Positions 49,701 to 64,000 of a stretch of 64,000 bases of DNA are shown here, piece by piece. The stretch is from positions 743,396-807,395 of the forward strand of contig CAKMRJ010003334.1 in the NCBI GenBank assembly GCA_928212115.1, read 5' to 3'. This stretch comes from Lactuca virosa (Eukaryota > Streptophyta > Magnoliopsida > Asterales > Asteraceae). The first letter of the stretch is position 1, and the number at the start of each line of letters is the position of its first letter. The notes under the pieces are model-generated. The model did not search any database and was not told the origin of the DNA. It was given only the letters and a program-made list of their open reading frames with translations. The translations under genes and the position numbers were made by a program.

Positions 49701-52700
49701 TCAAATAACTAATCAACATCAATATAGGTTCTAAGCAGCATATAGCAAGTAATCTTCTAGGATATAAGGCATCTTAAATATCAGGCAGTTCTAATCTATA
49801 ATTCCTGAAAAGATCCTTAGCCTATATACTAGCATGCATTTCTAAGAGATCATATATCAATAAATATAGCAATGTGGATATTCTGGGAATCAATTTCCTT
49901 TTTGAGCTCCGCCTGACTATACGCATCGCATTTTCTTCCTTTTTGCATAGTTTTGTTTTATAAAAAGGTTTATTTGATACTCAGATCCTTAGTTTGAGTA
50001 TGGAATCACACGATGCTTCATCCAATTCTCTCAAACAAAGGCTCTGATATCAACTTGTAATGTCCCGAAATTCAAGATAAAATTTTCATTTTTATTTCAT
50101 TAAAACATAATTCTTACAAACTGTTATATTACATTTATTCATAAAAGAGAGTTCTAGCGGAAGTCTTAAAGTATTGTTTATTGTCTTCGATGCAAGTACA
50201 GTCATGCGGGAGCCTTTCCTCGATCCGAAGAACAACCTGAAAAACATTTATTCAACAACTGTAAGCCGAGGCTTAGTGAATTCCCTCAAGATACCATATA
50301 CCACAATATATATACAATGCATACACATAATGGCATTCAGCATAAAGTTGTCCTGCCACTTTTTGCCTTCAGCGTAAAGCTGGTCAGCACATTGGCCTTC
50401 AGTGTAACGTTGGTCTGCCCGAGTATAATTCCCTTCAACATATAGTTGATCCGCCCTCAACTCCTACATATTTATATATGAACATTTATACAACAGACAA
50501 ACCGTTCAACACGATAGGCAACTAACTAAGCTGGTCTAGTGGCCTAATTGTATACTATAAGGTAACTATATCCTAACATACATAGGATACATACTGGAGT
50601 ATACAATATAGTGAGAAGAACTCACCTTGACAATTTCTCAGAGAGGTTATAGCTAATCGGACAATTCAAATGGCGAGAAACATGCCAACGAGGATTAACC
50701 TATAATACTATAGTTTATTACTTCCTATGGGAATCTAGTAAAGAAAGGCTAGATCCTTCATTAATCCTAATGAATACTGAGAGCTCTATCAAATAAGGAT
50801 CAGTCAGGCATGACAGTTGGGAGGCAGGACCATTTCGGAATATAACATTTCTGAAAATCCAACAACCAAGCCAATGTGACCATTCAAAACACCCCTCTCA
50901 TAAGTAGATCAATAAATATAATGACTTGGAATTACTGATAAATCTTATTTAAAGGTTCATAATAACGACTTATGACTATAAATCTGTGGGGTGCTACATG
51001 TCCAAATTTCATGGTGGCCTTGTTCCATGCTCTTCTTTCGCCACATGTTTGTGGTGCCCTTGGTCCTTGTTGGCCCCTCTCTCCTTTCACCACATGTCAT
51101 GATCAGGTTACCCCACCTCTTACTCTTCTAGAAGGTGACACGTGACACAAATTCGTGGTGCCACATGTCCGAATTTCATGGTGCCATGTCACCTTTCTTC
51201 TTGAAGGAGTGGGCGGCTGGCCATGCCACGTGGCGCACTCCGGTGCTACCACATCATCAGCGCAAACGGTTTCTCGTAGATCTTCGGACGGCCATAACTT
51301 TCGCATACAAGCTCCATTTTCGACGTTCTTTATGTCCCCAAAATCCTCTCGACGAGCTCTACAACTTTCATTAAGGTCATAACACCTACATCTTGCTCTA
51401 ACAAAAATTCATATTTAGACTGGTTTAGATTGTTAAAGTCCGTGCGAAATTCATAACTCCTTCATACAAACTCCGTTCCTACTGTCTTTATATCGACGGG
51501 TTCATATTTACAGGATCTTCAATTCTCATTTAGAATGTTTCGGCTAACAATCAACCGTTTAGAATTTCGATTTCTATGCCCGCACTTCTACACGGAAACT
51601 TCGAAAAATCATAACTTCCTCTTAGGGGTGGGAATTATTAGGTCCGGAACCGAAAAACTCGAAAACCAAATCAAACCAAAATCGATTTCAGACCAAACGA
51701 TATTCAAATTTAGTTTTTGGTTTGGTTTGAGACTAAACCAAATTGTGAATTTGGTTTTTGGTTCGAGTTTCAGTCTCATGAAGTTTAAATGAAACCAAAC
51801 TGAAAAAGTGAATTTCATAAATTAATTAATTTAAATATATATTATATATTTATATATTAAATAAAAATATTAATTATAAAGTAAAAATTATTTTTGCCCA
51901 TTTACTATTTTACATAGGGTTAAAATTGATCAGTTCAAGGCTTCAAGGCAGCCCTCACGAAATTCCAATCGTCAAAAACTTGATTCCTCAATTGCCATTC
52001 CCACTCGTTCACTCAAAATTCACCTTCACGACTCTCGTAAACCATAATCGACGATGACACTCTGTCTCTCCAAGAATGTTGGAACTGGAAGGCTACAATC
52101 GATGACATTATCGATAGTCCAACATGAGCAACACCTCGAATTCGCCACTCCAACAACAGTTCAACACCACCTACAATCGATAGTTCCATACTTGACTATA
52201 GCCAAGAAATCATAGGTAATACCATAATTCTCTTTAACATGAAGTTCTTTCTGTTAGTTTTCGATTTCTTTGATTGTAAACAAGGAAAACTTTACTTATG
52301 CAGTTCCGATTCCATACTAGACTTTTTTTTTCTTTTTCTATTAGTTTTAGTTTTCGATTCCATACTAGATGTTTTTTCTTTTTCTGGTGCTTTCATTGTA
52401 CAGTTCCGATTTCTGATGATATCTGTTGTGGATTCATTCAGATAAACAGGTAAAAAGTTCATCATCTCAGCCTTCTCATTCATCTAGCTCTGGCACTCAA
52501 AGTTCTCATTCACTTCGACAGAAAATGTTAGCCTAGGTGAAAAAGAGGAAGGCAGAATCCGGTGTAGCAAACGATTCTAAGTCTGAGCTTGAAAGATACT
52601 TGACTGAGGATATTGAAAAAGATGATGAATATTTTCAGAGTGATAATTTCACAGTTTTGGGTTGGTGGAAAAAGAGGTGTGGTTTGTTTCCTATCTTATC

Positions 52701-55639
52701 GCTTGTTTCTCGTGATGTGTTGGCTATTTCGGTCTCAACAGTGGCATCTGAATCCACTTTTCGTTCCGGAGGAAGGGTACTAGATTCATTTAGGAGTTCT
52801 TACTCTCCAAAAATTATGCAAGCGTTAATATGTTGTCAAGATTGGATCCGCTCAAGTGAAGTTGAATTCAATATGGAAGAAAACATTGAAGATCTTGATA
52901 AGTTTGAAGAAGGTAAGTTGGCAATGAATTTTCTTATGTTTATTGCAATTATGTTACGTATTATTGATTTAAAGTGTTCTATTGTAGACTTGTGGGGATC
53001 GTCATCAACTGTTCTTGATATATAAATGGGATCAAACATTGGCAAGCCACTATGAACAACTTTTGAACTTCATGTTTTATATTTTTGTTTGGAAATTAGA
53101 ACTTGGAAGTTAAACTTATTGTTTCTAGCTAGTACTAGTATCATTTTATCATTTTATGTATGAAACTTTGGATCTTTTTGAATTAAACTTTAATCTTTTT
53201 GTTTGCAACTTTAGGTTTCTATGTTAAAAGCATTGTAATTTATGTTTGAAAAATTGCAACACTAATTCTTTTTTAAGGTAATATTTGGTTCCCTCGGTTT
53301 TCAAACCGAACCAAACAGAATTAGAATTTGGTTTTCGATTTGGTCTGGAGAATTTGAATTCGATTTGGTTCGGTTTTCGAAATGGACCAAAAAAAATTCA
53401 AACCGAGGAAACCGAAGAAACCATAAACTGAACCGATTCTCAATCTTACTTCCTCTCACGAAGCCAGATTTGGACGTTTTTTATATGTACGTTCTCGGTT
53501 TTACGACTACTACGACTTTCATTTACATTGTTTAGGATAATAAGCCACCTATCACGTTTTACGATATGCCGATGTGTGTCGTTTTAAATCGTGAAACTTC
53601 GAAGAAGCATAACTTCTTCATACGATGTCGGATTTAAGCGTTCTATATATCTACGGAAATCGTATTGACGTTTTCTACATGTTTATGATTATTATTTTGG
53701 CCCAAAAGTAAGATATTTCTATTTCGTATTTTATAATAATTACTTAGTATTACAATCTACGGCTATAGTAAAAATGGGATGTTACACAACACATAACGGA
53801 TTTGAATTTCGTTTAAATTCAGCCTCAATTCGGTTCACTGACACCATGTTTCACGTACTTCAAATTTGGGGATTAATGCATAGAATTTTATCAAAAATCT
53901 AGAATAAGTTTTAGCCAATAACGTTTGGAAACTGGTTAATGTTGTAACAACATAAAAGAAAGAGTTTTGGGGGCAGCTACAAGCTTTAGAAGACGCAAAT
54001 TTTTGAAATTGCTTTGTTTGTCATTTTAGCATCCATGTAACAACTTAGAAGTCTTGTGTTTTGTGAATTATGATATTACATGCAGATCATCATAGTTAGA
54101 AGAGTATTGAGTACCGTGCAACACATCATCTTTTGTCATATACCACATAACTACAGAGTTTATTCCCGTTATATTAAAAACATTTTTATTGTTTTAGATA
54201 ATTATATAAAATAATAAAATTCTTCATTTAATATTGAAATTTAGTGAGAACGTGGTTACTTTATTAAATCAAACTCTTAAGTAAACTAATAAATATACAA
54301 AGACTATCATTTAGAATATTAAAAAAATATGCAAATGAATGGGAATTAATTTAAACCACTCACCGACTCCGATTCATATCGTTGAATAAAATATATTATA
54401 TGTGACCAAACTCATATATAAGAAACGTACATAAAAATAAATACGAAAATGTAGACGAAGTTTACGTCGAAATGAAAAGAAACTCAAATTTATATCAACG
54501 AGTAAATATAAATAAACAAGTAAGATTTTTTGTAAAGCTAACGAATGGAAGTTCAAATAATAACAAATGTATTATATGTGACCTGACTCATACGTAGGAA
54601 ACATACATAAAAAATAATTACAAAAACATAAAAATACAAATTATGTCGAAACGTAGACAAACTCAAATCTATACCGACACATACATAAAGTATCAATTTT
54701 CATTTTAAATTAACGAACGAAAGTTCTAAATTTACATAGAAACATTGATCACCTTGAATTTATACCGATGCATACATATAAATAATACCCATAAAAATTA
54801 GTTATTTTTAAGTTAACGAACGAAAGTTATTAAGAAAATTAGATTATATATACTACGGAGGATAAACACGAAAGTTTAAAAAATAAAGGGGATAAAAATA
54901 ACATTTTACAAAGTACAAATTGGATGGAGTCAAGGTGAGTTTTTCAAAAATAAAGGGGTTGTAAATGTAATTTTACAAAATATTTTAAAAGCTAGAGAAG
55001 TGAAAAATACAAGGTTCTAAAAAGCTCGTCATGGCTCCGCCATGGCTCGCCATGACTCCAAGGCTTGTATGTGCCGCTAAGCTTTACCAAAACGCCGTCT
55101 TGACTCATATATGTGTATAAAAATGAATAATAGTAGAAAATACATATAAAAATATGAATTATATATAAAATTGCCGTCTTAAGTCACGCCTTACAAACGA
55201 CGTGACTCGCCAAGGCTCGGAAAAGCTCGAGGCTTGACATTGCCGCCAAGTCACGCCTTACGTTATTTAGAACCTTGGAAAAATATGATTTTACAAAGTA
55301 GATATGGTATTACAATATTTTACAAAATATATAGGTGAGTTTCATTTTATAAAGTAAAAAGGTGAAAAATACCGTTATTCAAAATTGAGAGAGTGAAAAT
55401 AACATTTAATAAAGTTGAACAAAAAATGTTATTCTTCAAAGTAGGGAGTGTCGATTATCCATGAAAACATTCATCAATATTGATAAATGATAAATAGTAT
55501 AATGAAAACAATAAAAGATAAAATTAAATTAAATTAAAAATTAACTAAATATAAATTAAGTTAACAAAATATTAAATTGTCATAAAAAATAATGGTAGGT
55601 ATTTGAAAAAAAAAAACACAACAACCGACAAAATTATAT

Positions 55640-55684
<45 letters not shown>

Positions 55685-55934
55685 AGTAGGATCAAATGAG
55701 AACACCAAAAGGTTGAGAACGCGAGAACAAAATATATTCATTTGTGATTCCATGTATTCATTTGTGGAGAAATGATAAATTTTTACGTCTTTAATTTCAA
55801 TTGAAGAGAAAAATCATATTCATGTTGATTGTGCGTAAAAATTTATCATTTCTCCACAAATGAATACATGGAATCACAAATGAATATACCTGTTCTCGCA
55901 TTCTCAACCTTTTAGGTGTTCTCATTTGATCATT

Positions 55935-56015
<81 letters not shown>

Positions 56016-56532
56016 GATAGGGAATATACATTACAGTCCCACCTAAGCTTAGGTACTAAACCTCTAAAATATGTCATTTTAACATGCTAAATATACCCGG
56101 TTTGGTTTCACTTGGTAAATATATAATCCTCAATAACATTTCTTTCTTCCATTATCGTTTTACCATCTCTGTTTTCTTTCCTCAATTATCGTTTATTACT
56201 TCACTCAAGTGAACATTACTAAACCTTAAACCTAAACCCTAAACCCTAAATTTAAACCCTAAACACTAAACCTAAACCCTAAACCCTAAATATAAACCCT
56301 AAACCCTAAACCCTAAACCCTAAACCCTAAATCTAAACCCTAAACCCTAAACCTGAACCTAAACCCTAAACCCTAAACCTAAACCCTAAACCCTATTGTG
56401 TCGATCTTGAATTTACATCTTGAAGTATTAATCGTGAATCCATTAACCGTAATCTTTATATAGTAAAACAATGTATTTTCAAGAGGTTTAGTACCTAAGC
56501 TTAGGTGGGGCTATAATGTATATTCTCTTTTC

Positions 56533-56632
<100 letters not shown>

Positions 56633-59600
56633 TAGGGAAAACTTCATAAAAGTCTTTATATTTTGGCTTCATAATCGCTTTAGTCATTATAATTTTTTAT
56701 TCAATTAAGTCAAAAAAACAGACAGTTATATACATTTTAAAAATTTACACTTTTGACCTTTATTTTAAATTATATTATAAATTTAGTCTAAAATTTACTA
56801 TTTTGGCTTAGATTTCAAATTTTTGTTATGAATTCATCCTAAATTTAGTTTTGTTTACATCATTTTTTTCAAAAGTTTGTTTCGAATTTATTTATTTTTC
56901 TTTATAAAATCATACTTATACAAAAAAAAAACATATTCTCACATAAAAAACCTTCTTTTTTCTATATAAAATTATTTTTGTATGCCAAATACCTATTTAT
57001 AAAAACATTTTGTATACATTTTTTTTATAAAGATGTGTTTGTATATATATTTTTTTAATAAAAATGTATTTATACATATTCATGTACTTATATGCATACA
57101 AAATATTTTTTATGTACTTAATAAATACATATATTATTAAACCTTTTATGTTATATATAGGTAAAGTAATGTATTTATATAAGTGTATTTTACGTATTTT
57201 CATATAACTACGTTTTTATAAATATGTGTTTAAAATAAAAAAAAATGGTTTTATAAATATGTACTTTGCAAACAAAAATATTTTTTAAAAATGGTTTTTA
57301 TAAAGAAAAAGAAGAGATTTATATGAAAATATGTTTTTTTATATAAATACGATTTGATTAAGCAAAATAAACATATTCGAAAAAAAAAATTTGAAATAGA
57401 AAAATGTAAAAAAAATTCAGGATGAATTCATAACAAAATTTTGAAATATGGGCCAAAAATATAAATTTTGGACCAAAATTGTAATAAAATTTAAAATTTG
57501 TGCCAAAGTGTAAAATTTGAAATTACGATGACCTGTCAACCGGGTAAAAGGGTCAAAATGAATACAATTGTCGGTTTTTTATATTTAATTGAATAAAAAA
57601 TATAATGATTAAATTGATTATGAGGCCAAAATGTAAAGGCTTTAATAGATTTTTCCCTATTTTTTAATATATTTAACTTATCATACATACTTATAAAGCT
57701 AGCATTTTTTCTTGAATCTCATGCATTTGAAACCCCATTTTTTAACTTCCTCAAACCACATTCATTTGAAACCCCATTTTTTAACTAATGCAACTCAAAA
57801 GTTTTCTTAATTACGATTTAACACTCAAAAGTGTTGAGTCTATGAGTTACGCCATTGGGATTAGTTAGTTCGGTCCATATGTAGTCACGGTTTGGGCCTG
57901 TCCAGCCGTGTTTTGTTTTTAGGGTTTAGTATATATAGTACATGCATGCATTACATTAATTACACTTCTTGAATATTTCCTTTGACAAGTATTGTAACCC
58001 TAGCATGCCTCTAAAGTAGAAGTTCTTCATCGAGCTCTTCTGAGGTGTTGTTGTTTTAATCATTCGACTCTCGTTTGATTCATAGTGGTGTTCATCGTTT
58101 TCTATTACCTGTTGTTGTCTTATTGATATTTGTTTGAATCTATCGATCTAAGAGAATATTATTCTCATCAATTGGTATCAGAGCAGGAGGCTGTGTAAAT
58201 CTTACACATCTCTTCAGTTTGAAGAAGTTTCTTAGAGTTTCTGCTTTTATTGGATCTGTTAAGCCGTCATTCCTTCATTGACGTTGTTCATAGATCTCGA
58301 TATTACCCTATTCAATCTTTACAAGTCTGATTCTTAGCAGATATCTGAAAAAGGTCATCATGTCTCACGAAGATTCACAAACCAATCCGATCAATATCTC
58401 CAACAGCATTGGATCCACAACCAGAATCCCGATTCTATACACTCAAGACTATGAAGTTTGGACGCATCACTTTGAGGACTATGTCGTTGGTTCTGAAGAC
58501 AATGGCTATTTATCTGGGAAGTAATAACATTGGGTCCTTTTTTCATTCTGGAACAAATAGAACTATTAAGACTCAAAAGGAGTACAACAAACTCTTAACT
58601 GATGTGGACAAGATTCCTCAAGACGAAAAAGATAAGTTGTTGTGTAATGTTAAAGCCATGAGAATGATCAGATTTGCTTTACAGTCTGATACTTTTCGGT
58701 TGGTAAGCCCTTGCACCACGAAAAAAGAGATTTGGGATAGACTTAAAGAGTTGTATTCCACTGATGAGGACCTAGAGCATTCTATCCAAACTCTATTGCT
58801 CTCTGAGTTCGGTGCTTTCCAACAAAAGCCAGATGAAAAACTTATTCAGGGATTCGATCGTTTTAACCATCTTTTGAGCAAGATGATTAAGCACGGTATT
58901 GGAAGAGAAGTGATCGAACAGAATGTCACATTTATGAATGGTTTAAGACGTGAATGGATGGCTGTGGTATCAACTGTGAAGGCTCACGAGCAGTTAAAAA
59001 CCTATTCATTGGCGAAGATTGTGGGTATTCTCAAGTATCATGAAAGTGTTGTGACAAAGGAAGCGAAAGTGGTGTCAGGTAAGGGATCCTTGGCCCTTCT
59101 CTCTAAGGCGAAGAATGTGGCAGAAGATGAAGAAGAGTCAGAAATGTCAGAATGTGATCTGACAAGGGAAGAGTATGCAATGATGGTTTCCAACCCGAAG
59201 CGGTTTGCTCGCAAAAAGTTCCCTATTGCCAAGAACCGAAACTGGCAGGGAAGTTATAGTTCAGAATAGGCGAAAGAGGAGATCAAAAATAATCCTCAAA
59301 AAGAAGAAGAGAATAAGGAGAGCAAACTAGTAGGAGACTCTGGATACGATTGCAACTTCTGTTATAGCAAAAACCACTTTGCCAAAGATTGCATGTTAAG
59401 AAAGCTATCGGAGAAGAATGAGGGTGAAGATGATGAAGCATACCACATGTGCAAGATGGAGGAGATAAAGAAGAAGAAAGCCTCTAACAGTTCGATGAAT
59501 TCTTTGATTGTGCAGGAGAACGTTGTTGATGATGAGTTCGGTGGCGTAGAGGTCTGGTCTACAGACTCTGAAGATGAAGAAGTACGTAAACCCACGCATG

Positions 59601-62600
59601 GCAAGGCTTTTGTGGCGAAAGAAGAAAGTACTGAGTTTGCACGGAGATGCTTGATGATGACAGATGGAGTGTCACAAATGTGGGGCTACACAACCGAAGG
59701 CGAGTATGAGGAGGCGAATCTGAAGGAAGATAAGTGTTTTGCTGCCAAAACTGTGAGCGAAAGGATCAACGACTGTGATCAGTTGATCAAGAAGGTACAA
59801 TCCATTCTCGAATCACTTAAAATACCTGTAACAAACTATGAAAATGAATTAAACGAATTAAAATTCAAATTTTCTAGTTTAAGTGGCAGTCTAATGCAAA
59901 CACGCCTCACAAATGCTAACCTAACCGATCAAATTAGCAGGGTGACATCCAAGAATGAGGAGCGAAGGATGTGGATAGAGAAGACGGAGTTAGAGTTAGT
60001 TAGGGCGAGAGATGAAGTTATTTATTTGCAACGTGATAACTTGAAACTTTTGAAACAAAGAAACATTTTTTGCTTGATTGCTAAACGTTTATATACCAAT
60101 ATCACTCAATTGCACTTAGATTGTGAAATTGGAAAAAAGATTCACAAAATGATTTTGCCTTTCCTGGAGTTAAAGGAGGACGAAGTTGATATTGATGGTT
60201 ATAACTGTGAATCTATTGTTTCTTCAGATAATATCTCTGACGCCTACAGGGTTGGTCTGGACAAAATCGAGTCCTTTATCAAGTCCAAAGACCATAAGGC
60301 TCACGTGTTCTGTAGAAGGCTCACGTGGACCCAAGCAACTTTGGGTTCCTAAATCTGCTTGATTTTTGCAGGTTATAAGTGACGAGCAGTTTGACGACGA
60401 ATGGTACATTGATAGTGGCTGCTCTCGTCACATCACAGGAAGGAGGGAAGAGCTAAGGGAGTTTCGGGCTCTTAAGGATGGTGGATGTGTCAAATACAGG
60501 AATAATTCATATGACACGATCAAAGGCTACAGAATGATCACAAACGGGGAATTCTTAATCCGAAAGGTAGCATATGTAGAGGGATTGCAGCACAATCTCA
60601 TCAGTGTATCTCAACTGGTTGTGGGAACTGGCTTGAAGGTTTCGTTCGATGATGAAGGTTCGGAGATTGTTGAAAAGAAAAAGAAGGTTGTCCTGTTAAA
60701 ATCCAAGCGAAAAGGATAAATGTATCCTCTAAATCTTAACCCAATTCGAGGAAATCCAGCTGTATGCCTTTTAACAAAAGCACACTCTGACAAAAGTTGG
60801 CTATGGCACCGAAGGCTCTCACATCTCAACTTTAAGGATATCAACAAGTTGGTTATCGGTGATCATGTACGAGGACTTCCACTTCTCAAATTTGATAAGG
60901 AACACTTGTGCGCAGCATGCGAGATGTGAAAGCAAAGCCGAAAGAGTCATCCCACAATTGTCAACACAAAGATCATTGAACCTCTTGAGCTTCTTCACTT
61001 CGATCTATGTGGTCCTTCGGCCATAGAAAGCATCGGTGGTAGTAAGTACATTTTAGTTATTGTTGATGACTTTTCACGTTTCACCTGGGTTTTCTTTCTT
61101 AAACAGATGTCAGAGGCAACTCCAAAGCTCAAAGCATTTATAAAGCAAGCGGAGCTTCAATTGCGAAAGGTGGTTAGAAATGTCCGAAGTGACAATGGGC
61201 TGGAATTCAAAAACCAAGTGTTTGAAGAATTTCTCGCTGAAAAGGGAGTGTCTCACAATTTCTCTGCTCCCTATACTCCACAGCAAAATGGCGTAGTTGA
61301 AAGGCGAAACCGTTCGTTGTGTGAAGCGGCCCGAACCATGCTCAGTTTCGCTTCTCTATCTCTGTACTTCTAGGCTGATTCAATTGCTGCTGCCTGCTAT
61401 ACCCAGAACCGAACCTTCCTCAACAAGAGATTTTCCATCACTCCATACGAAATCTTGAATAATCGCAAGCCAAATGTCAAGTTCTTCCATGTGTTCGGTT
61501 CAAGGTGCTTTATTTTCAACTCCAAAGAGAACCGAAACAAGTTCGATGTAAAGGTAGATGAAGGGATTTTTCTTGGTTACTCGCTAACTTCAAAGGCATA
61601 TAGGGTTCTGAATAAACGTTCAAAGAAACTTGAAGAAACCTACTATGTCACCTTTGATGATGATTACGTGAAGAAACTTCAATCTAGCAAAGGACCCACG
61701 GAGGTAATCTTTCCAAAATCAGGTCAAGTCTCGGTTCCAATTTCCAATCTATTTGAAGAATACATGTTGCTTTTTGATGAACCAGAGAGAGAAATTCATT
61801 CTGAGGCAAAGGCAGCTGACAACAAGATCGACAACTTGAAGAAAATTATCGATGAAGCAGCAAAAGAAATGGAAAGCGAATATCAAGGACCAACCGAAAA
61901 GCCAGGTCCAAGCGAACCTCGAGATCAAGGCGAACCCCAAAGCTCGAGCGAACCTACTCATAAATGTTCTACATTCCAGGGGGAGAGTTCATCTACACCA
62001 AGGCGACCTGACTTACCATTCCAGGGGGGAACCCATCTCCAATAATGACCCATGAAAGTCCAATCGAGGGGGAGAATTTTGAACCAGATGTTGAGATTGT
62101 TTCGTCATTCGAGGGGGAGAATAACAATACAAATGACGAAGACTCTCAATCAGAATTCGAAGTAGAAATAAATGTTGAATTGGATCCTGCTTATGATCCA
62201 GACTACCCTCCTCTCATAAAATGGACAAAAGATCATTCAAAAACTCAAGTAATCGATGAAACATTTGAAGGAGTTCTTACTCGGTCTAAAATAAAAGCGA
62301 AGCAAACTGCTCTTTTCTCTCAAGTAGAATTTTGCATGTTTAATTCGTTCGTCTCGAAAATAGAACCAAAAACGGTTAATATTGCACTCGATCACTCCGA
62401 TTGGGTACAGGCAATACAAGACGAACTCCACGAGTTTGAGCGAAATCGAGTCTGGAGACTAATTCCCACCAAAGGATGCATCTGTGGTTGGATTAAAATG
62501 GGTATTCAGGAACAAGATGGATAAAGAGGGGAATGTAATTCCCAACAAGGCAAGGATGGTACTCAAGGGATATTGTCAGGAAGAAGGTATAGATTACGAA

Positions 62601-64000
62601 GAAACCTTCGCTCCTGTAGCAAGGTTAGAATCAGTTCGGATCTTTCTAGCATACGCTGCTCACAAGAATTTTGAAGTCTTCCAAATGGACGTCAAATGTG
62701 CATTCTTGAATGGAGAACTAGAGGAGACTGTATATGTTGAGCAACCATCGGGTTTCGTGAACGAAAAGTATCATGATCATTGCTATATTCTAGATAAAGT
62801 CGTTTATGGTTTGAAGCAAGCTACTAGAGCCTGGTATGAAACCCTTACTCGATTTCTAAAAATGTCCAAGTTTAAACAAGGTTTGGTTGACCCAACCTTC
62901 TTTCGCAAGAAAGAGGGTGACCACTTAATGATTGTCCAAATTTACGTCGATGATATCATCTTCGGTTCCATGAATCCCAGCCTCACAGCTGAATTCAGGA
63001 AGTTGATGGAGACTAAATTTGAGATGAGCTCAATGGGTCCAATTAAGTTTTTCCTTGGCTTGAATATTAGACAGGGACCCGAAGGCATATTTATCAATTA
63101 GGAGGCTTACACGAGGACCCTACTGGCTAAGTTTGGCATGATGGGAGATTCCAAAGTAAAGATTCCTATGGCATTTGGAACGAAGTTAACACCATCTTTG
63201 GAGAAATCGGCTGTTGATATGACCCTCTATCGGCAAATGATAGGGTCTCTAATGTATCTAACAGCTAGTAGACTAGATATTATGTTTTCTGTTTGTTATT
63301 GTGCCAGGTTCAAAGCTAATCCACGCGAACCTCGTATGGTGGCTGTTAAGAACATCTTCAGATATTTGAAGCGAACCTCATCTCTCGGTCTGTGGTATCC
63401 TGCTAAATCAGGATTTTTCGTTCAAGCATTCTCTGACGCTGATCTTGGAGGATGCGGTTTGGACCGAAAGAACACTACAGGCGGATGTCAATTCCTTGAT
63501 GGTAAACTCGTCAGTTGGCAGTCCAAGAAACAAACATGCGTTTCACTCTCTACAGCCGAAGCTGAATATATTGCTGCAGCATCTTGCACTTCCCAGGTCA
63601 TTTGGATCCAAAGCCAATTAAGAGATTATGGCCTGAATATGAATAAGATTCCTCTTTACTGCGATTCTGAAAGCGCCATCAGGATTTGTCATAATCCAGT
63701 GCAGCATTCCAAGACGAAACATATAGCACTGAGATACCACTTCATCAAAGATCACGTTGAAGATGGTAATGTGGAAATCCACTTTGTTAGATCTGTTGAT
63801 CAACTAGCTGACATCTTTACGAAAGCCTTACCTGAAATAAGCTTTAATAAAATACTCCAAGGCTTAGGAATGATGGAAGCTGAATCAGTACCGAAACTGC
63901 TTTCGCCTCATTAAAAATGAACAAGCGAAATAGAGCGAACGCTCGGTCTATTTCGACTCCAGAATTTTCAGGAACCAAAATGGACTGAACAAGCGAAATA

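Larger units (their letters stand above)
31878..53786 (-). mobile_element. Gypsy B: chromovirus with three nested insertions
   Basis: On the - strand: 5' LTR 53786-50056, primer site 50054-50040, gag 49197-48284, zinc knuckle and protease 48220-47834, RT 47577-46775, then after a copia insertion RNase H 39775-39358, integrase 39312-38554, and a GPF/Y and chromodomain tail to about 38000. A purine tract GTAGGGGAGAGT (37958-37970) and the 3' LTR from 37957 follow. It belongs to the same chromovirus group as gypsy A. The RT palm with FIDD is deleted near 47090. I could not match target duplications at the two ends, and the two LTRs differ strongly in length and content. Confidence 0.85.

Overview
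This 64 kb window is plant nuclear DNA made almost entirely of transposable elements. It is AT-rich, with many (TA)n tracts. It holds Ty1/copia and Ty3/gypsy LTR retrotransposons primed by initiator tRNA-Met (TGGTATCAGAGC-type sites), hAT, Mutator-like and Tourist-like DNA elements, and a PIF1/Helitron-type helicase relic. I see no intact host gene, no tRNA or rRNA gene and no CRISPR array. The chromovirus sequences and a cluster of ACTCGNCGAGT palindromes resemble repeats I remember from lettuce and related Asteraceae; that assignment is an inference from memory.

Layout. 1-9345: a tandem of two copies of one copia family on the + strand (internal, LTR, internal, LTR). 9346-17718: a + strand gypsy derivative, called gypsy C, with 2.4 kb LTRs, an intact upstream ORF, a gag reduced to zinc knuckles and almost no pol; the copia array lies inside its 5' LTR. 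17719-23518: a - strand chromovirus, gypsy A, whose 3' LTR was entered by gypsy C and which lost its gag. 23519-31877: non-LTR stretch with a broken helicase, a Tourist-type MITE, a direct duplication, TA-flanked foldback elements and a Mutator-like element. 31878-53786: a second - strand chromovirus, gypsy B, carrying a TA-flanked TIR element with a spliced-looking ORF (33076-35172), a second member of the copia family with 5-bp target duplications (39773-46769), and a hAT element with a perfect 8-bp target duplication (51623-53448). 53787-57831: diverged tandem repeats, a hAT MITE and three more foldback elements, one holding an interstitial telomere-type array. 57832-64000: a + strand copia element, copia D, with a nearly complete but nonsense-interrupted gag-pol, cut off by the window end before its 3' LTR.

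The most unusual signal is in the copia family seen at 1-9345 and, reversed, at 39773-46769. Both copies carry scattered RNA-type hairpins whose stems differ in sequence while their apical loops share a core (CGGCATCCC in one class, GGTTAACCGGCA in another). They sit in the leader before gag and again inside the decayed pol, at matching places in both copies. The - strand member has LTRs differing at only about ten sites yet has no usable gag-pol, so it probably moved in trans.
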